DNA from: Blasia pusilla
Lineage: Eukaryota > Marchantiophyta > Marchantiopsida > Blasiales
Reading direction: 5' to 3'
Length of the DNA: 64,000 nucleotides
NCBI GenBank assembly: GCA_050084515.1
Contig: CM114271.1
Span: forward strand, 47,616,001 to 47,680,000
Shown: positions 23,948 to 34,988 of the stretch, piece by piece
Position numbering within the stretch: the first letter of the stretch is position 1
Layout: every line of letters begins with the position of its first letter
Program-made: the position numbers and the translations under genes
The notes under the pieces: model-generated
What the model was told of the DNA's origin: nothing
Database searches by the model: none
What the model saw: only the letters and a program-made list of their open reading frames with translations

Positions 23948-25850
23948 AGGGAGACAACTCTTACAAAATGGTTTGCAAGTAATGGATCTTACTCAAAGTC
24001 TCCAACGCTCGACAATTTTTATATTTTGATTTTCCAACATATTATCGTTGGTATAATAAGACTTGGGTTCAAAGGGTAAAAATGAAATATGGTTGTGATC
24101 ATCCTATTAGCCGCTTATATCTTACTCATCCAAGTAAATAGTACACGCTATCTTTCTTATATTTATGCATAATTGGATGTGGCATTTATTAAATTGGGGT
24201 TGCAAGAATTCAATCAGATAAGATAATTTATTTCACTGACTTGCAAGTGAAGGAGAACATCATTGGTTGAGATTACTCCTTCATCAAGTTCGAGGAGCTA
24301 CAACATTTGAATGTTTTAGAACTGTGCATGGAGTCTTGCATCCAACATTTAAGGAGGCTATTATCCAATTAGGACTTCTTGACGATGATAGGGAAGTGTT
24401 CTCTCGCTTTGAAGAATCTTCTATGGTTTGTATACGTGCTTCACTTCATCATCTCTTTGAAATTATTCTAGCTTAGAGCACATCTGTAAAACCTACATCA
24501 CTCGGGAGTCATAGAAGATATTCTATATGAACAACGTGAGGTAAGTCTCAATTTTTAACACTTCTTACAACAAGTATTCTTCTTGAAATCTAGCTAAACA
24601 AACTAATCATAAGTTCTTTTCTTTGCCTTGACTCTGCCATTACATAAAACAAGCATTCTGGATCTTTGCGTTGATTCTATCATTTATACTTTGTTGTTGG
24701 AAGTGCATCATTACTTGCAAGATTAAGGAAAGAGATTATCTCATTTTCTAAACATGCTCCAAGGTAATTTCCAAAGCATGAATGCACACTCCTTTTTGAA
24801 GTAACAAGAACTACTTAGGCATTATATGAACAAGTACAATTGGGAGCAGCAAGTTTGAATGAAGGAAAACGTGTTATTTGGGATGCTACAAATGATGAGC
24901 TTGATCAGATTTGCTTAATTGACCCCGAAAATGGAAAAACCTTTGTATATATATAATCTTTTCTTGGCAAGTGTACGAAGTGCAAGAGGTATAGCTTTGG
25001 TTGTGGCATCTTCGGAAATAACTGCTTTATTATTATAGAGAGGACACGCCGCACATTCACGCTTCAAGATTCCAATCAATATTTATGAGAGTTCTGCAAG
25101 TAAGAATTCCTTTATTCATAACACAAATGGCTAAAATTTTTCTTCATAATCTTTGGTCCGTCTCAGGATTGCAACTTCTAATTTACTTGCCTATGTGATT
25201 TATAGTTTACGTGTCAAAAGTGATGTTGCACGCTTAATCTGTGTTGCAATGCTCATTACAAGGGATGAAGCACCTATGACTCATTGTCATGCCTTTGAGG
25301 TAGTAAATCGCTCTTTCCAAGATATCATGGGAGTTGTTTCTTCAGATGTAAGGCACATACCATTTGGTTGAAAACTCATGATATTTGGTGGTGACTTTTA
25401 TAAAGTATTGCATGTTCATCATGGGGATCGTCCATAAATCATCCAAGCTATTATAAAGATATCATCTATATGGTACAAATTTTCCATCCAAACTACCTCC
25501 ACATCGATTGTGTTTGAAGATTGGTGCACCGATTATGCTCTTGCGGAACATGAATGGTTCCAAAGGACAAACAAATGGAATTAGATAGGTGATTGATGGA
25601 TTCATGGAACATCTTATAGATGCAAAAATCATCATAAGGAAAAATATTGGAGATCAAGTTTGTATTTCATGTATTTCATTGGTCGCATCAAACTCCGGCT
25701 TGCCTTTCCACTACGTAAGCTTTAATTGCCTACTCCTCCAACCTTTGCCATCATTATTAATAAGTCTCAAGGTCAAACTCTCCAAAAAATAGTAATTTTT
25801 TTGTGTACTCGCGTCTTCTCACATGGTCAGTTATATGTAGCATTATCTAG
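23948..25850 (+). pseudogene. Helitron helicase fragments
   Basis: Pif1-type helicase parts are readable across broken frames: T-T-L-T-K-W-F right after element B, then V-H-G-V-L-H-P-T-F-K-E-A near 24,330 in altered frames. N-G-K-T-F-V-Y lies near 24,940 (Walker A region). D-E-A-P-M-T-H (about 25,268-25,290) is the Walker B region. F-G-G-D-F follows near 25,385. [10 protein letters not shown] and [12 protein letters not shown] close the domain near 25,755-25,850. These match the order of RepHel helicases. No frame runs across more than about 70 codons. Confidence 0.82.
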
Positions 25851-26510
25851 ATAATGCTACATATAACTAACCACGTGGGCACTCTATCCATATTACAATT
25901 GGAAGCATGCACACTCAAGTAAAGATAGTAACTATACATGAAATGTGGTTTGTAAAGAAATAATTGGATAAAGAAATATTTATGTGTAACTTTTATGAAA
26001 TCCATATTTACATGTCAACTGCAACGACTTTTACGCCCGTGCATTGCACAACCACCTTACTGGTGAGGTCACTTGCAATCACAACAGGAAAAAAGATGAG
26101 TTCCCAGACTCGGGTTTGCCTTTTGACTACGTAAGCTTTAATTGCCTATTCCTCCAACCTTTGCCATCATTATCAATAAGTCTCAAGGTCAAACTCTCCA
26201 AAAAGTAGTAATTTTTTTGTGTACTCGCGTCTTCTCACATGGTTAGTTATATGTAGCATTATCTAGAATAGGCCAACTACATTCTATCCATATTACAATT
26301 GGAAGCATGCACACTCAAGTGACTATACATGAAATGTGGTTTGTAAAGAAATAATTGGATAAAGAAATATTTATGTGTAACTTTTATGAAATCCATATTT
26401 ACATGTCAACTGCAACTACTTTTACACCCGTGCATTGCACAAGCACCTTACTAGTGAGTTCACTTGAAATCACAACAGGAAAAAAGATGAGTTCCGAGGG
26501 CCGGATGATT
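25685..26510 (+). repeat. Tandem duplication of the Helitron 3' end
   Basis: Two direct copies of about 410 bp (25,685-26,104 and 26,105-26,510) cover the last helicase motif through the CTRGT terminus. Copy one contains an extra palindromic insertion near 25,835-25,875 (an ATGTAGCATTATCTAG half and its complement). Both contain the [10 protein letters not shown] coding block and the CCCGTGCATTGCAC string. Confidence 0.8.
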
Positions 26511-27605
26511 GAAATCCGGCATCGGCATGCAATCGAATACTAACTGAGCCGATTGGAGCCTCCTTGGTATGTGGAGAGTTTGCCAAAGTATAGTCATGCA
26601 TTTTATTCTTCAAGCATTTTCATTAGGGCATGTCACTTTTGGTCGGGCAGCATTTGACCTATTGTCATTCATAAGCGTCAAATGTTTTCTCCTTCAAATG
26701 TAGAGACCAAGGAAAGAAAGAAATGGTATGTAAGTAGGAGCTGAAATATGAGCGCCGGGAAGGCTTTATTTGAGGAGAGATCATGAAAAGGTTGGATTAT
26801 AGCTAGAAAGCTAGGTTGGATGTGATAGTATGGCCTATCATTCTCTTCCATTCATCTTGCCCTAGAGAAGATGTATTTGTCTTCGTACTTATGGTACTCG
26901 CTTGAGGTACGACTAAGTTTTTGTCTCGAAGATTTATTTCAATTCTTCTACTAAAATTTACTCCATATGAGACCTTTAAAGAATATTCTCCATATGAGAT
27001 CTTCCCGTTCAACTATTTTCTCCATTTCTTTCTTCCCCTCCCATATTGAAATTGAAATAAAAAAATATTACATGTGAAATCTTCCGTTTTCATCTTGGTA
27101 ATCATTCACATAATGCAAAAAAAGCACTTCTTTCGCAATGTAAGGCTCTCTTTCCATACCTTTAAAACAGGAGAAACGTATCAAGCCTATCAACAAACTT
27201 ATCAACCCTGAAAAAGAGGACCTTGCCAATCATGAATTCAGCCTCCTTATAATCACACATCAATCTTCTAGGGAATGAGAGTGGACAATACACGAAGTAC
27301 CGAGAATTCTATTGAAAACATGCCCGTGTGGAAAAGGTGATTTCAAAATTGAACGTGCTGGCTCTATCGGAGGAATTCTGCAGCCACGATTCCTATCAAT
27401 CTTTGGGCGTGCGAAGATGAAAATTCTCCACTCATGCGCGTCCCACATACCTTGAATGATCCACAACGTACATGGAACGCATTTCCGAACACGAACCAGC
27501 AGACCACTTATTTCCTGCGCACGGCGACTAGGAATGACCAGCTCCAGCCGCAACCTACGACCAGTTCATGATCTAGTTTCCATCCTAGGACGAAGAGTTG
27601 CCTGC
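26511..27605. other. Intergenic, 3' flank of THG1
   Basis: No gene recognised between the Helitron terminus and the stop codon of the minus-strand THG1 gene. The THG1 3' untranslated region must lie here, but no unambiguous poly(A) signal stood out. Confidence 0.4.
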
Positions 27606-30600
27606 CTAACGCTCTTTCAGTGCTGCCGATCGGATAGTGGACTTCTTTGAGTTTGCAGCAGCCAAAATGGAGGGGTTGTCATTCCAAAAACGATCTTTAA
27701 TCAAGTCCTCATGTACGACTACCACAGTTGACCTCGTCCTTTTTATCGGCACTCCATTGTCAGGTTTCACCACATTCTCATCCTGTGGACACATGCGAAG
27801 GCCATCACATCAGCCTTCACGAAACGATGACAGCCTTCCTGAAGGTGCGCTCGGGAAAGCACTACAATACATTAGGATAAGAATCACGGTGTCCAGAGGA
27901 GGTGGTGAGAACGAAAGATTGTCCTAAGAAGTACACGTAAGATCGTTGGAATTATTATTCATCTACCTAGGTCTAATCAAACGGAGGGGATAAAGAGAAG
28001 CACACTCTCTCTGCTAAGGTACGAAACGACGAAGCCTACCTTCCTCTTGAAGACCAGTGATCCTTTGCGGAAAATCGCTGGCAGATCGTTATAGTTTATA
28101 CCAAATCGTGTATGCAGAAGCTCATTCTTGAAGTCTGCTAGTGTACCCTGCCCATTACATGCTGGAAATTAGTGAGCAAGTCAAAGCAAGAACACAGACA
28201 GCATCAACTCAACATCGATCATTCTGCTCTGATTACAATTGGTAAAAGCAAGTACTGTAGGAGAGGAATCCACTTCTCACAAGCACCAACAGCAATCAGT
28301 CACGATTTAACTGGAAATAGTTGTTTTCAGTACCTGTGTATTTCCAACTATTTCCTGAGGTTGACACAAGTCAGTTGTGTCAACCTCAGGAATACCTTAC
28401 AACCCTTCTCTGTGGGTGGTTGGGTTTAAACCCCAAAACTACAAGTCCCGACAGGCCTGGTATGTTGGGACGACATGTTCTAAAGCAGTGCTCCTGGGTA
28501 GCTTATAATGAGTGAACCGCGTGCAAGCAATATAGCAATACTCTCTGTCGAGTTGCCCATTGCTGTAGTTGGAACCTGTAGTGAGCTTGCGATGTCGTTC
28601 CCCTGGTTGGTAGGTGTGGATTAGTGTGTCCTGTAATCCATGCGACTTGCGGCAGTTGTGCCACAAGTAAGGTGTCCAGTGGACTTAGTTGGAGAAATGG
28701 AGACCTCTCCTTCTTTTGAAGCTGGATTCACGGGCCCTCCTCTGCAGCTTAATGCCAGGGCTGTTCACCTTGGAAGGTAGTGATGATCTCTGGGGGTAAC
28801 AAGCGGGCTCTCTTTGGGCACCCTGCCGCTTGGAGGCAGCCCCTCCGCACAAATAGGACAGCGAGTCCCTGTCTGGACTCTCGGGCTGGGAGCTTAAACA
28901 TTCTCCCCAGATCCTAAATCAGTTGTTTGCCAAACCTCTACATATAATCAGCGGCCTTGAGCCCAATATATCTCAGTCCTCCCAAGCTTGTGAGGAGTAT
29001 CAGCTCACCTATCAAAGGCACAGACCAACGCCCACCATCCCCAAGCTGGGTGGGGAATACCGGCATGTTTATGTGAGACGCTCAAAGGCCCCCCGGAGTT
29101 CGGACCTGGGCAGCGAGTTCAATCTGGTCTACAGGAGGAGACCACGGTTCCACATGATCATTTTTGGTGTACGTCCCACAGTAGACTTTGTCTCATTTAA
29201 GATCATGTGCGCAGCTTTGGGCTTTGAATTCCTGGCTACTGCTGGGGTTACTCGGATGATGAACGGCAATCAATGTATCTTCAAGGCGTCTATCAAGGGC
29301 AGAGGAGGCCAATACTTGGCTTGCCACAAAAACCAGGTGTCTCAAGATCTGAGACGTGCCTACAACTGGAGGGCTATGGTAGTCGAGGGTGGTTCCAGCT
29401 TGAAGGAAAGGCCCATCTCCACAAAACCGCTGGTGATCTACACACCTAATATCTTTAGTGTTCTCCAAGGGACCAGCGATGAAGAGCCTGCACATGAAGA
29501 GGTTCCATGTCGCAAGCAGCCACACCGACGCCAAAAGCGTGCCCGCCGATCCCCAACCCACTTAGTGACAGGTCTCCGTTTGGGTACCTGGAACTTCTGT
29601 GGACTGACCCATGCAATGAAGCAGCTGGAGGTTGCTGAAGTTTTGCTGAAAAATCAAATACATATATGCGGGGGTCAGGAAACTTGGGAAACCAAGTTAA
29701 TGGAGATACCCCATGTACCACACTATGCATGGTTTGGAAAGATGTGCAGCACCCAGGCGGACAACAACAGAGGTATGAAGGGTGTCGGGTTCTTCATCAG
29801 AGACTTCATGGTGGACAGGTGTGAGATCATCAGCACAGGGCTCGAGTATGAACACAGCATATGGGTCAAAGTCCGAGCTGAGTGCAACTCGCGGGATATG
29901 TATATCGGGTGTATTTACATGCCTACAAACAGTGAATCTGCTGCTGTGATAGAGGCAGCGTTTGATAGTGTGAAAACTGATTGCCTTGGGTTCCAGACAA
30001 AGGGGAACATAGTCTTGCTGGGAGACTTCAACAGTTGGGTGGGGCAAGGCACTGATCCCCAAGCGGAGATCGAATGTTTGGAGATGTGAGAGTGAATGGC
30101 AATGGCACACGGCTGATCACGATGTTGAGGGAACTTCAACTGATGGCACTTAATGATAGGCATAAGGTGGGATCCCCGGCTTGGACTAGGGTCAACTTCA
30201 AGGAGAATGAGAGCTCCATTGTGGACTACATAGCTGTGGATGAGGAACTCTACACACGCAGTGGGAAGATCACAGTGGATGCGACAGACATTGGAAGATC
30301 AGATCATTCATTGGTCTGGACAGAGTTGCAGCAAAGGCTAAAATGCTCGACCAAACCAGTGAAGAGGGTGATCAAGAAATGGAGGATAGAGGACTTCCAA
30401 GATGAGGGCAACAAGAAGGTGTACATTGGCAAGCTGGAAGAAAATCTCTTGGCATTTGACACTTTCATTGAATCTACCGTCAAGACCTTTGGGTTCACAA
30501 GAACAACTGTGGACATGGTGCTGGCATGGTGGGAGCGTGGAGTGACAGATGCCGCCGAGATTGCTGTCGGCAGGAAATTGATAATATGCGGCAGAGCCGT

Positions 30601-33600
30601 CAAATGGTGGTCCTTGGAACTCAAGGCAGCCATTGCCAAACGAAGGGAAGCGTATGTCACAAGTGCCAAAGCCAGGGACAATGCATCCTTGTGGGCAGAG
30701 TATGTGGCCCTACGCAAGGAAACCCGTCTTCTCGTGCGCATGCACAAGAAGAAAATGAACCAAGCCACATACTCATCCATCAATGAGAATTTCACTGAGA
30801 ATCAGAAAAAGTTCTGGATGGAAGTGCAGAAATTGAGCAAGGCCAGGGACAGAAACGACGTAAAGGCCTTGAAGAGAAAAGACGGTGGAATGGTGACCAC
30901 AGCTAAACAGATCCGACATGTGTTGGAAGGCCATTACAAGGAGTTAGGCAGGAAGCCCGCTCGGACATCCCTTGAAGAGCAGAACTTCGAGAGGGTGGTG
31001 GAGGATTTTGTTAAGATACAACGGGAGAAGGCAGATGATGAGGTTGAGCTGGGCAACCCATATAATGATTGGTTCTCCCTGGCTGAGGTGGGAGCAGCGA
31101 TCAAAGAACTGGTGAACCACAAAGCAGGCGGTGGTGATGAGCTTGTGAATGAGCTGTTGAAGTATGGGGATGCTGCCATGGCTCGTTCTCTAGTGAGTCT
31201 CTTCAACCTGGTCTGGCGGGCAGAAGTCATCCCACAAAGATGGCGGATGGGAGTCATCGTGAACCTCTTCAAGAAGGGTGAGCGAGAAGACCCTGGAAAC
31301 TACAGGGGTATTACATTGCTGAGTGTAGTCGGGAAGCTCCTCTGCCGTATACTCAACAATAGGATCTCTATGTACCTGGAGGAGAATTCTGTCATCAAGG
31401 AAGGCCAGGCTGGCTTCCGGCAAGCCCGAGGATACGTGGACCACATCTTCACCTTCAGTCAGATCATCCAGGGTAGGAAAAAAGAGGGGAAACCCACCTA
31501 TTGCTTCTTCTTAGACCTCAAGAAGGCATACGACACTGTATGGCGTGACGGGCTTTCTTATAGCCTGTGGAAGGTGGGGCTGAGAGGGAAAATGTGGAGG
31601 GTGGTGGAGAAGATGTACCAGAACACAAGGAGTAGAGTTCTGGTAAAAGGCCAAAAGAGTGGGACATTCGACATCAAGCAAGGAGTGGCTCAAGGATGCC
31701 CGCTCTCCCCCACCCTCTTCAACATTTTCGTGAATTCCCTACTGGAAGAAATGGAGGATAGTGGACTAGGCATACGGGTGGGCAACAACTCTATTGTTGC
31801 CCTCATGTTTGCTGATGACTTTGGTGGCCTTGAGGTAACAGGAGAGAAACTCCAAGAGATGATCTCCCTGACCAAAATCTGGTGTGACATGTGGGGCATG
31901 GAGGCAAATGTACTGAAGTGCGGTGTGATGATTTTCAATGGCAAGGAGGACCAAGACCAACAGTGGTACTGGGGTGACCAAGAGATCCCCCGTGTGGCTA
32001 CCTACACCTATCTGGGCATAGAATTCTCGGAAGATTGCATGTGGGATGCACACATCAAGAAGACTACTGAGAAAGGCCACAAGAAGGTGAACGGTCTGTC
32101 CAGATTCCTACAGTGCCGGGACATCACATCAGAAGTAAAGCGCTGTGTCATTTTGCATACCATTCATCCCTCGCTGGAATACGGGGCAGCAGTGTGGGAT
32201 GCCAACACCAAACAAAGGGATAGGCTTGAAGCTGTGCAGCTGAAGGCGTTTCGGGGTATGATGTCAACTTCATCACGAACAGCCCGCGTTGGTGTGAGAT
32301 CAGAACTAGGTGTGGAACCCTTGGAGGATAGACGTGACATCGCCAAGTTGAAATGGCGGAGGCAGCTGGAGACAATGGACTCCCATCGCTATCCTAAAGA
32401 GGTGATGGGGAAAACCTGGACCCAAAGAAGACCCGTAAAGCAGGCCAAATCTTGGACGAAAAAGGTTCAAGAGATTGTGCAAGCATCCAAGCTCCCAGCA
32501 GGGCCTGAACTGTGGGAGCAAGATGAGAAAGCATTTGTGGATACCATAACCAAAGCAGTGGGCAAACGCTCACAGCAGAACAGCATGGAGGAAGCCATGA
32601 AAATGTCTGACCTCTCTCTTTTGACGGTATATCCCGAGAGGGCAGAACTGAAGAACTATTTGCGGGGAACCCCTTGCTTGGGAACCCGGCTCAAGTTCAA
32701 GTTCAGGACGGGGGCAATCCCCTTGAACCATAAGAAAAGCAGGATGGGAACACAACTAAACTCTTGCGCCTTGTGTGACGATGGGGACGAAACCTCTAGT
32801 CATTACTTGGTCTCCTGCGCAAAATTCACAACACACAGAGCAAGAGCATATGCTGATATTGCTAAGCTGGTAGCACCAGAATTGTTCAACACATTCAGTA
32901 GCCTTGATTCATTGCCCAAAGCTGCTGCACTGGTAAGTAATGTCTATTGGGGATCCCAATCAGGTAAAGTAGATTGTGTGGTGAAGAGTTTCTTGGTTGA
33001 CACTTGGAAGCTCCGCACAAACACGTTGTTTGGTCAGCACTCACACTATATGAGAGTGTCTCCCTCCTCTCATATGGTACCTTCTTCACTTGCTTCTCTC
33101 TCTACACCCATCCCAGTCTCAAGCACCGTCCAACCAGGGCGCGGGGTCTATGGTCGCAAGGCTACGACAGGCACTACTTAATGAGTACAGTCTGTGGGTG
33201 TGGTGAGATCCCCAGTTAGGATTGGAGCATGGTCACAAATATACACTGCGAGCTCACAGATTAGGTTCACAGTCGTGGACCTAATCTTCCTTCCTTCCTC
33301 TCATCTGCCTCAGATATGCTATCTACCTAAGTCTTTCCAAGACCAGCTGCATGCTTATCATTACAAAATGGATCGAGTTCATTCTGGAATTCTTACACGC
33401 ACTCGGTCGGACAACGATACACAGAGAGAACACATGACGACTGAGGACAAATGCAATGATGTGTTCAAAATTAAGAATTGGTGCTTGATGGAACCTTGAT
33501 TAAATTCTGAGCTTCAGCTGGACTGATCCCAGACTGCACTATGTTCCAATAGCACGTATTGTATTGATTATTTACATGGCCTGCAAATTAGAGTCCAAAA

Positions 33601-34988
33601 GCAGTTGTGAGTAATCTTTTCTCCAATGTCTCATGAAAACGCTCTAAAGAAGCATGGCCAGTACCTAGGAATAGATTCATCGACGGTTTGACCTGGAAAT
33701 ACAATCGACGCACACTTTCACTTCCGCTCACCAAACCTGAAAGAGCTGCTATGCAACAGATTCGTGCAACAGTTTGTTGGGCAGTAGCTTCTTGTCTAGA
33801 GATGAGACTTTAGCAGACATACCATTCACAAAGTCACTAGTTTGCCGAAACCCTATCATTCGCTCAAGCAGCCAGCAAACATGGTCGACCATCTATCTTC
33901 CAATAGGAGGGTGAAGGATTTATATCCCTGACGCAAGGTGGCTCCATACGCCGTGTGTTTGATTGATCGGATTGAGGGGGCTGAAAGGTTCTTAGAGCTT
34001 AACTTACAATCAACTTGGCGCCAAGAAAGATAATCTCGAAGGATGAGGTCGGAAGGATAGCACACTGCTCTTCCATCGAATGATGGAGCGTACTCCAACT
34101 TCTTATCCGAGAAAAGCTGAGGCCATTTCAACACGTAGGTTGCGGAGAATAGTGATACAATGATTGATACCAACTTGCTGCACACGGCAGAGCCCTAAAT
34201 GAGAATCGTTAAACATACTGTTCTTTTTCGGTAGCAATCTAATCTTGCGCCACAACCCACAAGATTATAGATCTCTCGACCTGACGCCGAAGGAAAACGA
34301 AGAATGAGTTGGGCATCCGGGATCCCAAATGTGTACCTTGCTCGACGCTGGTAAAGGGTGCTGCTCTTCCGCAAAACAAAACTGCAGGGTGAACACCGTG
34401 ATCCTCAGCTTCAAAAATTGGGACTCTTCACCAAAGCCTCCATGAATCTTTTTTTTCAAACACTCATGATGTGACCAAACGCAATGGGGAAAGTTCCAAG
34501 TCACTTTGCAGATACGATGTTTAATCATAACCATTGAACTCAGGTCTGCCTTCTCGTCTGTCATCACACTTTCGTCATCCTTCTTTCCTCACTATTTTCA
34601 ACGATTGTCTCATTGGTCCCCTCAAATGTGCACCGCTACAACAGCAATTTGACACTTGAAGCTACGACAAGTAATGCAGCGACAGGAGGACAAAACTCAT
34701 AATTAAGCTTAATGAACTCTACAACAAAAAGGCTCCCAGTGAAATTAGAGACCTGAATTCATCGCTAACTCCATATCCGAAGCAGATGTCCGAGATATCT
34801 TCAAGCACAGCTTTCGCACATTCATTCATTAGGCGCAGCGCCTGCTCGTCATTCGGCTTTTGAAAGCCATGCACCTGCGCAAACCGTGTGAAACCGCGTC
34901 CATCCACTCGAATAACAATCCAAGTGTGAGGCATTAGCACATCACTCTGCTCGAAAGCCTTCACATACTCGTACTTGCTGTTGGCCAT
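27606..34988 (-). CDS. THG1: tRNA-His guanylyltransferase, six exons
   Basis: Adds a guanosine to the 5' end of tRNA-His, the identity element for histidyl-tRNA synthetase. I could join six exons with GT-AG introns and matching phases: 34,753-34,988; 34,337-34,381; 34,008-34,177; 33,495-33,580; 28,040-28,147; 27,606-27,782. They give a 273-residue, single-domain protein, the usual length for a one-domain Thg1. Family blocks: start MANSKYEYVK, R-V-D-G-R-G-F (near residues 28-34), G-V-S-D-E-F with the metal-binding Asp-Glu, Y-Q-R-R-A-S-K, E-Y-A-P-S-F-D-G-R, S-W-R-Q-V-D-C-H-V-N-N-Q-Y-N-T, K-N-E-L-L then F-G-I-N-Y, and K-R-T-R with D-R-F-W near the C-terminus. No stop or frameshift was found. Start ATG is at 34,986-34,988; a basic peptide can be read further upstream, but in a different frame. 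Intron 4 is about 5.3 kb and contains a LINE in the opposite orientation. The exon 4 donor (AAG/GTTCC) is weak. Confidence 0.93.
28352..28392. repeat. Perfect 18-bp hairpin, 5-nt loop
   Basis: Arm TTCCTGAGGTTGACACAA (28,352-28,369) is followed by GTCAG and its exact reverse complement (28,375-28,392). It lies between THG1 exon 5 and the LINE coding region, near where the LINE 5' end should be. Confidence 0.85.
28923..33181 (+). pseudogene. LINE endonuclease-reverse transcriptase ORF with one frameshift
   Basis: Frame one (28,923-30,089) has an N-terminal region I do not recognise, with a basic K-R-A-R-R stretch. An APE-type endonuclease starts at about 29,577 (L-G-T-W-N, Q-E-T-W-E, L-L-G-D-F-N-S). 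Frame two (30,074-33,181, 1,035 codons) continues the same endonuclease (S-D-H-S at about 30,298), then gives the RT: N-Y-R-G-I-T-L-L-S, A-G-F-R, D-L-K-K-A-Y-D, Q-G-C-P-L-S-P, catalytic F-A-D-D at about 31,807-31,818. A C-x2-C-x8-H-x4-C finger closes it near 32,764-32,820. The two frames meet inside the endonuclease near 30,070 and are explained by loss of one base; there is no gap in homology. Otherwise open over 4.2 kb, so the copy is young or the shift is an assembly error. Confidence 0.9.
33258..33287. repeat. Stem-loop after the LINE stop codon
   Basis: AGATTAGGTTCAC, a 4-nt AGTC loop, then GTGGACCTAATCT: 13-bp arms with one mismatch. Possible LINE 3' recognition structure. Confidence 0.6.

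Larger units (their letters stand above)
16690..26454 (+). mobile_element. Decayed Helitron split by retroelement B
   Basis: A RepHel-type protein can be followed in pieces: Rep segments at about 16,690-18,069 and helicase segments at about 23,947-25,850, with element B between them. The 3' end is seen as a C-T-A-G-T terminus at 26,451-26,455, preceded by CCCGTGCATTGCAC, the short hairpin-like string usual near Helitron 3' ends. An earlier near-copy of the same end lies at 26,060-26,064 (CTGGT). The 5' end was not found. Many stops and frame changes show it is inactive. Confidence 0.78.
28400..33300 (+). mobile_element. LINE inserted antisense in THG1 intron 4
   Basis: Non-LTR retroelement with one long coding region (endonuclease, RT, CCHC finger). 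Its ends are not resolved: the 5' end lies after THG1 exon 5 (28,147), the 3' end before exon 4 (33,495). I found no poly(A) tail or clear target duplication. A stem-loop at 33,258-33,287 (13-bp arms, one mismatch) lies about 80 bp after the stop and could be the 3' structure used by the RT. Confidence 0.7.

Noticed and set aside
29193-29561. 122-codon minus-strand frame and other reverse frames in the LINE
   Set aside because: Shadows of the long LINE reading frame on the other strand.
30074-30089. Programmed -1 frameshift between two LINE ORFs
   Set aside because: The join is in the middle of the endonuclease domain and one missing base explains it; no slippery heptamer or pseudoknot was evident.
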